From positions 124,001 through 188,000 of the forward strand of contig NZ_NJGU01000005.1 of NCBI RefSeq assembly GCF_002213415.1: a stretch of 64,000 nt of DNA, written 5' to 3'. The notes beneath the pieces are model-generated. The model did no database searches. It was not told the origin of the DNA and saw only the letters and a program-made list of their open reading frames with translations. Position numbers and translations under genes: made by a program. This document shows, piece after piece, positions 1 through 8,165 of the stretch (within the stretch, counting starts at the first letter, position 1; each line of letters begins with the position of its first letter). Origin of the DNA: Herbaspirillum robiniae (GTDB lineage: Bacteria; Pseudomonadota; Gammaproteobacteria; Burkholderiales; Burkholderiaceae_D).

Positions 1-588
1 CGCCAGGCCTACGCCATCTGCCGGCCGCCCGGCCATCATGCGCGGCGCGACGCCGCCGGCGGCTTCTGCTATCTGAACAACGCCGCCATCGCGGCGCAGA
101 TGCTGAGCGAAAAGCACAAGCGCGTGCTGGTGCTGGACACCGACATGCACCACGGCCAGGGCATACAGGAAATCTTCTACGCCCGACGCGACGTCATGTA
201 CGTCTCCATCCACGGCGACCCGGAGAACTTCTATCCGGTGGTGGCCGGCTTCGAGGACGAGCGCGGCAGCGGCGAGGGCTACGGCTACAACCTCAACCTG
301 CCGATGCCGCACCATTCGCCGGAGGCGGTGTTCTTCGAACGGCTGGAGCGGGCTTGCCGCGCCATCGAGCTGTACCAGCCGGAGGCGCTGGTGCTGAGCC
401 TGGGTTTCGACATCTTCGAGAAGGACCCGCAGGCCATGGTGGGCGTCACCGCCGCCGGCTTCGAGCGGCTGGGCCGCGCGGTCGGCCGCTTCGCGCTGCC
501 CACGCTGGTGGTGCAGGAAGGCGGTTACTATATCGAAGGCCTGCAGGACAACGCCGAACGCTTCTTCGCCGGGCTGGCGCATCCTTAG
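1..588 (+). CDS. Acetylpolyamine amidohydrolase / histone deacetylase-family protein (5' truncated)
   Basis: The frame is open from base 1, so the N-terminus lies outside the window; about 195 residues remain. The arginase/deacetylase-fold signatures are all present: PPGHHA followed by GGFCYLNNAA, the zinc-site block DTDMHHGQG, a second metal Asp in LGFDIFEKDPQ, and the catalytic-Tyr loop EGGYY. The wording LGFDIFEKDPQ and EGGYYIEGL is closer to bacterial acetylpolyamine amidohydrolases than to eukaryotic HDACs, so deacetylation of acetylated polyamines or similar small amides in the cytoplasm is likely. Known for the family: Zn-dependent amide hydrolysis. Inferred: the substrate. A LysR gene follows 132 bases downstream on the same strand. 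An acetoin-utilisation-type deacetylase is the main alternative. Confidence 0.9.
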   Translation, partial: RQAYAICRPPGHHARRDAAGGFCYLNNAAIAAQMLSEKHKRVLVLDTDMHHGQGIQEIFYARRDVMYVSIHGDPENFYPVVAGFEDERGSGEGYGYNLNLPMPHHSPEAVFFERLERACRAIELYQPEALVLSLGFDIFEKDPQAMVGVTAAGFERLGRAVGRFALPTLVVQEGGYYIEGLQDNAERFFAGLAHP

Positions 589-720
589 GCGCCGGCGGCG
601 GACCTGCTGCTGCGTTCCTGCATTCCAGCCTCGCCGTCCAACCACCCAGCCTGCCGCCAGATGACCGTCGCCGACCACACCGCCGCCCGCCTCCTGCATC
701 CCTCGCTCTCGTCGGAGCGC

Positions 721-1638
721 ATGGACTGGAACCTGCTGCGCACCTTCATGTTCGTCGTCCAGGAGCGCGGCGTCGGGCGCGCCGCCAACGTGCTGTGCCT
801 GAGCCAGCCGGCGGTCAGCCAGGCGCTGCGCCGGCTGGAGGAGACCGTCGGCGGCGTGCTGCTGCACCGGCGCAACGGCGAGTTCCGGCTGACCACGCTG
901 GGCGAGGAAATCTACGCGGTGGCGCGCGAGATGTATGGCATGGTCTCGCGCATCGACGGCGCGGCCGGCCATGCCGCCGACGACGTGGCCGGCACGCTGC
1001 GGCTGTTCCTGATGAGCCGGGTGCAGAGCGCGGCCTATGACGATTTCCTGGCGCAGTTCCACCGCCGCTACCCCAAGGTCGAGTTCCGCATCGACGTCAT
1101 GCAGAGCGCCGCCATCCTCGATGCGCTGGCCAAGGGCACCACGGCGCTGGGCATCTGCCTGTGCCGCAAGCCGGTGGAGAAACTGGAGCGCCGGCTGTTC
1201 CTGCGGCACCGCTACGTGATCGTGTGCGGGCGCCATCATCCGCTGTTCGCCCAGCGCACGGTGGGCATCGACGACATCCTCGGCCAGAACTTCGTCTGCT
1301 TCGCCAGCGACCAGCTGGGCGACACGCTCTCGCCGCTGACCGTGTTCCGCGACCAGCAGGGCTTCACCGGCCACATCGCCGGCACCTCCCCGTACGTCGA
1401 GGAAATCCGCCGCATGGTGGTGGCCGGGGTCGGCCTGAGCTTCCTACCCGAGCACCTGATCCGCCAGGACGTGGCCAACGGCGAGCTGAAGATCCTGCAG
1501 GCCGGCGGGCCGGTGGCCGAGATCGACGTGTTCCTGACCTGGCATCGCCAGCGCAAGCTGTCGGCGCCGGAGCAGGCCTTCCTGGATTCCTTCGAGCGCT
1601 TCCTGCAGCGCGTGCCGCTGGAGGTGCGCACCGCCTAG
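721..1638 (+). CDS. LysR-family transcriptional regulator
   Basis: A 305-residue regulator. The winged helix-turn-helix lies at residues 3-60, including [14 protein letters not shown], and is followed by a periplasmic-binding-protein-like effector domain. I chose ATG 721 because MDWNLLRTF is the usual LysR start and gives the usual length; ATG 661 would add 20 residues of no recognisable domain. It lies just downstream of the amidohydrolase gene and could regulate it, but no operator is evident. Its TAG stop overlaps the stop of the convergent chemoreceptor gene in a CCTAGG sequence, with no terminator between them. The effector is unknown. Confidence 0.9.
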   Translation: MDWNLLRTFMFVVQERGVGRAANVLCLSQPAVSQALRRLEETVGGVLLHRRNGEFRLTTLGEEIYAVAREMYGMVSRIDGAAGHAADDVAGTLRLFLMSRVQSAAYDDFLAQFHRRYPKVEFRIDVMQSAAILDALAKGTTALGICLCRKPVEKLERRLFLRHRYVIVCGRHHPLFAQRTVGIDDILGQNFVCFASDQLGDTLSPLTVFRDQQGFTGHIAGTSPYVEEIRRMVVAGVGLSFLPEHLIRQDVANGELKILQAGGPVAEIDVFLTWHRQRKLSAPEQAFLDSFERFLQRVPLEVRTA

Positions 1639-3230
1639 GCCGGCAACAGGCGCAGCTCCGGCGACGGCTGCGGTGGGACTGCCTCGGCGGTGGGCGCGAT
1701 CCGGAACGCGCCCACCGCCGCCGCCAGCTCGCGCGCCTGCAGCTGCAACGCCATGGCCGAGGCGGCGGCCTGCTCCACCAGCGCGGCGTTCTGCTGGGTG
1801 CCCTCGTCCATCTGCGCGATGGCCTGGTTGATCTGCTCGATGCCGTGGCGCTGGTCGTCGCTGGCGTCGGCGATGGAGGCCACCACCTGGGTCACGTTGT
1901 TGATGCTGTCCATCACCTGCTGCATGGTGGCGCCGGCCTTTTCCACCAGCCGGCTGCCGGCGTCGACCTTGCCCACGGTGTCGCCGATCAGGCCCTTGAT
2001 CTCGCGCGCGGCGGCCGCCGAACGCTGCGCCAACGCCCGCACCTCCGAGGCCACCACCGCGAAGCCGCGGCCCTGCTCGCCGGCGCGCGCCGCCTCCACC
2101 GCCGCGTTCAGCGCCAGGATATTGGTCTGGAAGGCGATGCTGTCGATCACCGCGATGATCTCGACAATCTTGCGCGAGGCGGCGTTGATCGCGCTCATCG
2201 TATCCACCACCTGCGCCACCACCGCCCCGCCGTCGGCGGCCACGCCGGCGGCCTGCTGCGCCATGGCGTTGGCCTGCTGCGCGCCTTCGGCGTTCTGGCG
2301 CACGGTAGCTGTCAGCGTTTCCATCGACGACGCGGTCTCTTCCAGCGAGGCCGCCTGGCGCTCGGTGCGCTCCGACAGGTCGCGGTTGCCGTTGCCGATC
2401 TCGGCCGAGGCGGCGGCGATCGCCCGGGTGCTCTGGTGGACCTTGGCGACGATGCCGACCAGGTTGGCGTTCATGGTGGCCAGGGCCTGCATCAGCTTGC
2501 CGGTTTCATTGTCGCCGGCGGCGGCGATGTGCTGGCCGAGGTCGCCCGCGGCCACGCCTTCGGCGATGCCCACCGCCTGCGCCAGCGGGCGCGAGATGGC
2601 GCGCACCAGCAGCACGCCCATCAGCAACGCGAAGCCCAGGCCGGCGCACATCGCCGCCAGGCAGGCGGCGAAGATGGCGTGGTAGCGCTGCTGCGACGCT
2701 TCATAGATGGCGCGGCCGGCCTCTTGCTGCAGGGCGATCAGGCGCGTCATCGGCGCGCCGGCCTGCTGGTGCAGCGGCGCCAGGTTCTGGCTGTAGAGTT
2801 CGGTGGCGCCCGGGATGTTGAAGCTGCGCACCGCTTCCATGGCGGGCATCACGCCGTCCTTCTTCAGCTGCTCGTAGCGGCGCGCGAAGTCCGCCGCCAG
2901 CGCGCGTTCCTGCTCGGTCAGGGCGCTGGCGGCATAGGCTTTCCAGGCCGCCTCGCCGGCCCTGAGCGACTGTTCCAGCGCGCGCATGTCGGACTCGACG
3001 TCGGCCGGGTTGAGGATAGCGGCGGCGATGCCGGAGCGGCTGCGGTCCAGCGCCGCCATCACCTGCGACAACTGCTGCATGGGCAGCAGGCGGTCGGCGT
3101 ACATGGCGCGCAGCTCGCCGTTGCTGCCATGCAGACTGAACAAGCCCAGCGCCCCCAGCACCAGCAGCATCGCCGACAGAAACCCCATGCCCCAGACCAG
3201 GCTGGTCCTGATCGTCAGATTGCGCAACAT
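1635..3230 (-). CDS. Methyl-accepting chemotaxis protein with four-helix-bundle sensor
   Basis: An inner-membrane chemoreceptor of 531 residues. Residues 10-32 form TM1. A mainly helical periplasmic domain (about 33-185) resembles the 4HB_MCP/Tar-type sensor. TM2 is at about 186-210, followed by a HAMP domain (211-263) and a long cytoplasmic signalling coiled coil. The conserved hairpin tip includes [20 protein letters not shown]. The C-terminus lacks the NWETF-type CheR/CheB tether. Start 3230 is chosen because MLRNLTIR has the usual receptor N-terminus and a GAGGGGAGCA ribosome site; an upstream TTG would add five residues. The ligand is unknown. The livF terminator separates it from the amino-acid transport operon, so it is probably transcribed on its own. 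Confidence 0.93.
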   Translation of the reverse strand: MLRNLTIRTSLVWGMGFLSAMLLVLGALGLFSLHGSNGELRAMYADRLLPMQQLSQVMAALDRSRSGIAAAILNPADVESDMRALEQSLRAGEAAWKAYAASALTEQERALAADFARRYEQLKKDGVMPAMEAVRSFNIPGATELYSQNLAPLHQQAGAPMTRLIALQQEAGRAIYEASQQRYHAIFAACLAAMCAGLGFALLMGVLLVRAISRPLAQAVGIAEGVAAGDLGQHIAAAGDNETGKLMQALATMNANLVGIVAKVHQSTRAIAAASAEIGNGNRDLSERTERQAASLEETASSMETLTATVRQNAEGAQQANAMAQQAAGVAADGGAVVAQVVDTMSAINAASRKIVEIIAVIDSIAFQTNILALNAAVEAARAGEQGRGFAVVASEVRALAQRSAAAAREIKGLIGDTVGKVDAGSRLVEKAGATMQQVMDSINNVTQVVASIADASDDQRHGIEQINQAIAQMDEGTQQNAALVEQAAASAMALQLQARELAAAVGAFRIAPTAEAVPPQPSPELRLLPA

Positions 3231-3256
3231 TGCTCCCCTCCCCAAGTTCGACTGCG

Positions 3257-3290
3257 AAAAAAAACGGGCCGCGACATCCGCCGCGGCCCG
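3257..3290 (-). terminator. Rho-independent terminator of the liv operon
   Basis: On the minus strand a perfect 9-bp GC stem (CGGGCCGCG / CGCGGCCCG) with an 8-base loop is followed by eight T residues. It starts 18 bases after the livF stop, so it ends the five-gene ABC operon before the chemoreceptor gene. Confidence 0.93.
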
Positions 3291-3307
3291 CCAGGCTCAT
3301 CGCCGCA

Positions 3308-4027
3308 TCATGCGGCGCGCCCACCCAGATACAACTCCCGCACCTGCGAATCGCTCATCAGCTCGTCGGCGCGCCCGGTCAGCGCCACCGTGCCCATCGA
3401 CAGCACGTAGGCGCGGTCCGAGATGCGCAGCGCCTCCATCGCGTTCTGCTCCACCATCAGGATGGTGACCTGCTCCTTGGCGCGCACCTCGCGGATGGCG
3501 TCGAACACCTCCAGCAACACCTTGGGCGACAGGCCGGCCGAGGGCTCGTCCAGCAGCAGCAGGCCGGGACGGGGCATCAGCGCGCGCGCCAGCGCCAGGA
3601 TCTGGCGCTCGCCGCCGGACATGGAGGCGGCCGGCGCGTTGAACTTCAGCTTCAGCACCGGGTACAGCTCGCACAGCTCCTCCATGCGTGCGCGCGCATC
3701 GCGCTCGGGCAGGTAGTGGCCGCCGACCTGCAGGTTCTCGCGCACCGTCAGCGCCGAGAACACGTTCTCGGTCTGCGGCACGAAGCCGATGCCGCAATGG
3801 CGGATCTTGTGGTGCACCGGCAGCGCCGACACATCCTTGCCCTGCAGCGTGATGCTGCCCTCGCGCGGCTTGAGGAAACCGGCGATGGTCTTCAGCAACG
3901 TGGATTTTCCGCAGCCGTTGGGCCCCAGCAGGGTGACGATCTCGGCGCGCTCCGCCTTGAGCGTCATGCCCTTCAGGATGTCGACTTCGGCGCTGTAGCC
4001 GGCCACGACGTGGTCGATGATGATCAT
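3308..4027 (-). CDS. livF: Branched-chain amino acid-type ABC transporter ATP-binding protein LivF
   Basis: A 239-residue cytoplasmic ATPase, one of the two nucleotide-binding subunits of a HAAT-family importer. Walker A is GPNGCGKST (about residues 35-43), the signature is MSGGERQ and Walker B is LLLLDEPSAG. The switch region reads MVEQN, where the usual His is replaced by Gln, as is normal in LivF. The length is typical (about 235). The start codon overlaps the livG stop by four bases, so translation is coupled. It is the last gene of the operon and is followed by a strong terminator. The family assignment is firm; the transported amino acid is not shown by the sequence. Confidence 0.95.
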   Translation of the reverse strand: MIIIDHVVAGYSAEVDILKGMTLKAERAEIVTLLGPNGCGKSTLLKTIAGFLKPREGSITLQGKDVSALPVHHKIRHCGIGFVPQTENVFSALTVRENLQVGGHYLPERDARARMEELCELYPVLKLKFNAPAASMSGGERQILALARALMPRPGLLLLDEPSAGLSPKVLLEVFDAIREVRAKEQVTILMVEQNAMEALRISDRAYVLSMGTVALTGRADELMSDSQVRELYLGGRAA

Positions 4028-4830
4028 TGCGCGGCCTCCCCTGCCATGGCTTGCTGGTGCGCGCCGCCGCCCAGGTAGGCTTGCAGCACGCGCTCGTTGG
4101 ACGAGAGTTCGTCAGGATGACAGCTGGCCACGATGTGGCCGCGGTCCAGCACGATGCAACGGGTACAGACTTCGCGGATGAAGTGCATGTCGTGCTCCAC
4201 GATCACCAGCGTCATGCCCTGGCGGTTCAGGCGTTTCAAGGCCTGCACGATGTCGTTGCGCAGGTTGGGATGCACGCCGGCGGTGGGCTCGTCGAGCATC
4301 ACCATCTGCGGGTCGCCCATCAGCGCGCAGACGATGCCCAGCAGCTTCTTCTGCCCGCCCGACAGCGCCGAGGCCGGCAGGTCGCGCACGTGGGTCAGCA
4401 ACAGCTCGTGCAGCAGGCGCGTGGCCTTGTCGCGCGCGGCGGCTTCGGCGCCGCGCACGCCGGCGCCGTTGCACAGGGTCTCCCACAGGCCGTGACGGGT
4501 GGTGGCCGCCGCCATCGCCACTTCCATCACCGACATCATCGACGGCATGGAAGGCAGCTGGAAGGTGCGGGCGATGCCGCGCTCGACGATGCGGTGCGCG
4601 GCCAGCCGGCCGATCTCTTGGCCGCGATAGCGGACGGCGCCGTTGTCGATGGCCTCGAAGCCGGTGATGGTGTTGAGCAAGGTGCTCTTGCCCGAGCCGT
4701 TGGGGCCCAGCAGGCCGACGATCTCGCCGGCGCCGATGGAAAAGTTCACGTCCTGCAGCACGCGGTTGCCGCCGAAGGCCTTGGCCAGCGACGCCACCTC
4801 CAGCAGCCGTTCTTGGTTCGGTGTCGTCAT
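4024..4830 (-). CDS. livG: Branched-chain amino acid-type ABC transporter ATP-binding protein LivG
   Basis: A 268-residue ATPase, the partner of LivF. Walker A is GPNGSGKST, the signature is LSGGQKK, Walker B is MVMLDEPTAG and the His switch is VIVEHDMHF. The C-terminal extension beyond the switch, about 60 residues, is typical of LivG and distinguishes it from LivF. It overlaps livM upstream and livF downstream by four bases each, so the three are translationally coupled. It hydrolyses ATP on the inner face of the cytoplasmic membrane to drive import through LivHM. Confidence 0.95.
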   Translation of the reverse strand: MTTPNQERLLEVASLAKAFGGNRVLQDVNFSIGAGEIVGLLGPNGSGKSTLLNTITGFEAIDNGAVRYRGQEIGRLAAHRIVERGIARTFQLPSMPSMMSVMEVAMAAATTRHGLWETLCNGAGVRGAEAAARDKATRLLHELLLTHVRDLPASALSGGQKKLLGIVCALMGDPQMVMLDEPTAGVHPNLRNDIVQALKRLNRQGMTLVIVEHDMHFIREVCTRCIVLDRGHIVASCHPDELSSNERVLQAYLGGGAHQQAMAGEAAQ

Positions 4831-5714
4831 GGGATCTTCCTCAGTTTTTCAGGGACCAGGCCCTGGCTGCGCCACAGCAGCGAAGCCAGCAGGATCAGGC
4901 CGATGGCGCCAATGCGCAGCGCGCCGGCGATGTCGGAGCCGAACTGGAAATAGTCCTTGGCGAACGGCACCAGCGAATAGGCCGCCTGCACCAGCACCAC
5001 GCCGGTGATGACGCCGGCGGTGTTGCCCATGCCGCCTATCATCAGCATGGTCCACAGCATGAAGGTCTCCGAGGCCAGCATGTAGTCGGGACCGACGAAG
5101 CTCATGTAGTGCGCATAGAGCGAGCCGGCGATGGCGGTTACGGCGGCGCCGGCCATGATGGCGCGGGATTTCAGCGAGCGCAGGTCGTAGCCCATGCACG
5201 CCGCCAGCTTGGGCTCCTCGCGCATCAGGCGCAGCGCGCGCCCGAAACGGCCGTTGCCCAGGCGACTGCAAGCCAGCGCGAAGGCCGCCAGCACCGCCAG
5301 CACCACGGCCATGAAGGCCAGCGCGTCCCACGGTTTGGGCAGGTCGCCGAACAGCGAAGGGATGGCGCTGATGCCTTGCGCGCCGCCGGTCAGCCAGTCT
5401 TCGTTGGTGGCGACGGTGCGCAGGATTTCGGCGATGGCCAGCGTCGCGATGCCCCAGTAGTCGGAACCGAGCTGGCGCCCCAGGCGGGCGATGCCCCAGC
5501 CCAGCGCGACCGCGGCCGCGACGCCGGCGACCGCGCCCAGCGCGGCCGGATAGCCGGCGGCGATGGTGATGCCGGTGGCATAGGCGCCGATGCCGGCGAA
5601 GGCGATATGGCCGAAGTTGAGCAGGCCGGAATAACCCGCCTGCAGGTTCAGCCCCAGCGCCATGATGGCGTAGATGCCGGCGATGGTGACGGAGAAGATC
5701 AGGAAATCAGACAC
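4827..5714 (-). CDS. livM: Branched-chain amino acid-type ABC transporter permease LivM
   Basis: A 295-residue inner-membrane permease with about eight to ten hydrophobic segments. The cytoplasmic coupling loop near residues 165-185 contains EEPKLAACMGYDLRSLKSRAI-type sequence, the landmark of LivM where it contacts the ATPases. The N-terminus MSDFLIFSVTIAGIYAIMA is a normal LivM start. It lacks the long N-terminal extension found in E. coli LivM. It overlaps livH by eight bases upstream and livG by four downstream. Confidence 0.94.
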   Translation of the reverse strand: MSDFLIFSVTIAGIYAIMALGLNLQAGYSGLLNFGHIAFAGIGAYATGITIAAGYPAALGAVAGVAAAVALGWGIARLGRQLGSDYWGIATLAIAEILRTVATNEDWLTGGAQGISAIPSLFGDLPKPWDALAFMAVVLAVLAAFALACSRLGNGRFGRALRLMREEPKLAACMGYDLRSLKSRAIMAGAAVTAIAGSLYAHYMSFVGPDYMLASETFMLWTMLMIGGMGNTAGVITGVVLVQAAYSLVPFAKDYFQFGSDIAGALRIGAIGLILLASLLWRSQGLVPEKLRKIP

Positions 5715-6600
5715 GGCGCACCTCGCGGTCGAACAGGCCGTAGGGCTTGAACAGCAGCGCCAGCAGCAGGATCAGGAAAGAAGCGGCGCTGATGTAGGCC
5801 ACCGGCAGGAACGCCACGGTCTTGCCGAACATCCAGCCGAAGTTGAGGTTGGTGACCACGGTCTCGGTCAGCGCGATCAGGAAGGCCCCGGCCACCGCGC
5901 CCAGCGGGTTGCCCAGGCCGCCCAGGATGGCGGCGGCGAACACCGGCAGCAGCATGTCGTAGCCCAGGTTGACGTGGGCGCCGCTGGTCATGGCCAGCAT
6001 GCTGCCGCCCAGCGCGGCCAGCGCGCCGCTGCTGAAGTTGACCAGGCGCGTGATGCTCTCCGCGTTCAGTCCCGACGCCGCGGCCAGCGCGCGGTTGGAG
6101 GACAGCGCGCGCATCGCCCGGCCGGTTCGGGTATAGAACAGCAGGCCGGCGAACAGCGCCAGCAGCAGCACCGTGGTGCCCAGCGCATACAGCTGGGTGT
6201 AGCCGATGCGCACCTCGCCGATCACCAGCGGCGCGCTCAGCGGCAGCTTGTACATCAGCGGGAAGGAGCCGGCCACGCCCAGCGTGACGGCCACCACCAG
6301 CATGGCCAGCGCCAGCGAGCCGATCATGGTGATGGCAGGGCCCGAGCGCAGCAGCCGGCGAAACACCAGCAGGTGCATCAGCAGCGTGAGCGCGCCGGTA
6401 GCGCAGCAGGACACGGCGATGGCCAGCGCCATCGGCAGGCCGAGGCTGTGGAAAAGATAGCTCAGGTAAGCGCCCAGCATCGCGTATTGCACATGCGCGA
6501 TATTGGGAAACTTCACCAGTCCGTACACCATGGACAGACCCAGCGCCACCAGCGCCAGGTCCGAGGTGCGGACCAGTGTGTCGATCAGGAATTGAAACAT
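5707..6600 (-). CDS. livH: Branched-chain amino acid-type ABC transporter permease LivH
   Basis: A 297-residue inner-membrane permease. Repeated hydrophobic helices and the coupling loop TGRAMRALSSNRALAAASG are characteristic of LivH. Start 6600 is preferred because MFQFLIDTLVRTSDLALVALG matches the family start and GGAG lies seven bases upstream; an upstream in-frame start adds 20 residues with no membrane character. It pairs with LivM to form the pore. A 169-base gap holding a large hairpin separates it from the binding-protein gene upstream. Confidence 0.94.
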   Translation of the reverse strand: MFQFLIDTLVRTSDLALVALGLSMVYGLVKFPNIAHVQYAMLGAYLSYLFHSLGLPMALAIAVSCCATGALTLLMHLLVFRRLLRSGPAITMIGSLALAMLVVAVTLGVAGSFPLMYKLPLSAPLVIGEVRIGYTQLYALGTTVLLLALFAGLLFYTRTGRAMRALSSNRALAAASGLNAESITRLVNFSSGALAALGGSMLAMTSGAHVNLGYDMLLPVFAAAILGGLGNPLGAVAGAFLIALTETVVTNLNFGWMFGKTVAFLPVAYISAASFLILLLALLFKPYGLFDREVRRV

Positions 6601-6675
6601 CGGGAACTCCGGGTACAAAGAGCGAAACCCGTATGACGCGCGGGCCATACAGACTTGCAAAAAACTCCGAATTTG

Positions 6676-6757
6676 CCCGCGGGCCGCAGCGAGAGCGCAT
6701 CAGCCGGCGCCGTACGGCGCCGGCTCAGGTTCTCGCGGCAGGTCCGCGGGCAGATTT
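6676..6757. repeat. Nested hairpin in the gap between binding-protein gene and livH
   Basis: A perfect 24-base palindrome at 6702-6725 (arms AGCCGGCGCCGT) is flanked by further pairing arms (GCGAGA with TCTCGC, CCCGCGG with CCGCGGG). There is no T-run, so it is not a simple terminator. It sits directly after the binding-protein gene, where RNA stem-loops commonly protect the upstream mRNA and lower expression of the permease genes; that role here is inference. Confidence 0.7.
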
Positions 6758-6769
6758 CAGCGGCAAATT

Positions 6770-7867
6770 TCAGCGCGGAACCACCTTGCCGTCGTACTTC
6801 AGCTTCGCGTACGGCGGATTCTGGCGCTGGCGGTCCTGGTCGAAGGTGATCGAACCGGTGACGCCGGCGTAGTTCTTGCCGATTTCCTTCAACGCGGCCT
6901 GGATGTCGGCCGGCTTGGTCGAGCGGGCCTTGTTGATGGCGGCGGCGGTCATCAGCACGGCGTCATAGGCGTAGCCCGTGTAGGAGGTCTTCATGCCTTC
7001 CTTGTACCGGGCGCGGAAGGCGTCGGCGTAGGCCTTGCCGGCCGGGCCGTCGACCGAGCCGACTTCCATGCCGAGCTGGCCGTTGGCGATCTCGGCCGGC
7101 GTGTCGGACAGGCACATCGACAGCAGGATGCCGTACCACGGGGTCTTGCGCAGGCCCAGCTCGAAGGCTTCGCGATTGATGATGGCCGACTCCTGGCCGT
7201 AGGCGGTGTAGACGTAGGCGTCAGGCGCGCTCCTGGCGATCTGCTGCAGCTCGCGACGGTAGGTCGACTGGCCGGCGGTGTAGAGCACCTCGGTCACGAC
7301 CTGGCCGCCCAGCTTCTCGAACTCTTCCTTGAAACCATGCGACACGCCCTGGCCGTAGGCGTTGTTGGGTGCGATCACCGCGACCTTGCGGTAGCCCAGC
7401 GCCCAGGTGTCGGCGGCGGAGAACTTGTTGCCGAAGTTTTCCAGGCCGATCAGGTTGAAGGAGGTCGCGCCGATGTCGCGGATCTTCACGCTGGTGCTGG
7501 CGATGTTGATGTGGGTGACGCCTTCCTTGACCAGGTACTGGCCCAGCGGGATGCTGATGCCGGAGGAGTATTCGCCGATCACCACCGGCACCTTGTCCAC
7601 CGAGACCAGCTTGCGCGCGGCGTTCAGGGCCGTGGTCGGGTTGCCGCCCGAGTCTTCCACGATCACCGAGAACTTCTTGCCCAGCACGCCGCCCTGGCTG
7701 TTGACCTTCTCCACGGCCAGGTCGACGGCGCGGCGCACGTCCTCGCCCACGGTGGCGTTGGCGCCGGTCAGCGACAGCACGGCGCCCATCTGCACGCTCT
7801 CCTGCGCCAGCGCGCCCACGGAAGCGGCGCACAGCGCCGCGGCTACGATTGCCTTCATCTTCATCAT
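6770..7867 (-). CDS. LivK-like periplasmic amino-acid-binding protein of the liv operon
   Basis: A 365-residue periplasmic binding protein of the type I (leucine-binding) fold. Residues 1-21 are a signal peptide ending GALA before QESVQMG. The mature start has the family pattern MGAVLSLTGANATVGEDVRRAVDLAVE, followed by VVIGEYSSG and a C-terminal IGKNYAGVTGSITFDQDRQ, all typical of HAAT receptors. ATG 7867 follows AGGAGTGAGCA, a strong ribosome site. It is the first gene of the operon with livHMGF. The neighbouring pruA gene hints at amino-acid use, but the ligand cannot be read from the sequence; amides and aromatic acids are alternatives in this family. Confidence 0.92.
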   Translation of the reverse strand: MMKMKAIVAAALCAASVGALAQESVQMGAVLSLTGANATVGEDVRRAVDLAVEKVNSQGGVLGKKFSVIVEDSGGNPTTALNAARKLVSVDKVPVVIGEYSSGISIPLGQYLVKEGVTHINIASTSVKIRDIGATSFNLIGLENFGNKFSAADTWALGYRKVAVIAPNNAYGQGVSHGFKEEFEKLGGQVVTEVLYTAGQSTYRRELQQIARSAPDAYVYTAYGQESAIINREAFELGLRKTPWYGILLSMCLSDTPAEIANGQLGMEVGSVDGPAGKAYADAFRARYKEGMKTSYTGYAYDAVLMTAAAINKARSTKPADIQAALKEIGKNYAGVTGSITFDQDRQRQNPPYAKLKYDGKVVPR

Positions 7868-8165
7868 TGCTCACTCCTGTTTTAAGAAAAGCCGGTCCCC
7901 TGCGGCGGCTGCCGCATGGTTGGCTTCGATTCATGGAATCCGCGGGCGCGCGCCCGCGGTGGAGACGGAACTGCATCGCCGCCGCATGCAAAGGCCCGAT
8001 GCGGCGGCGGACTACGGACGATCAACGCAGGCGCTGCACAGGACTCCCCTCCCCCGCTGCCGTCCTCCTGCCGCGCGCCCCCGGCTTGCGCCGATCTCCC
8101 TGAAGCGCGCGGTCGCTTCTGCTGTCACTGCCCCGACCTGCTGCGCCGGCTTTATGTCGTCCGCT

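Noticed and set aside
8001..8165. A small gene in the gap between pruA and the liv binding-protein gene
   Set aside because: Frames there lack ribosome sites and coding bias; the 298-base gap 7868-8165 most likely holds the liv promoter.
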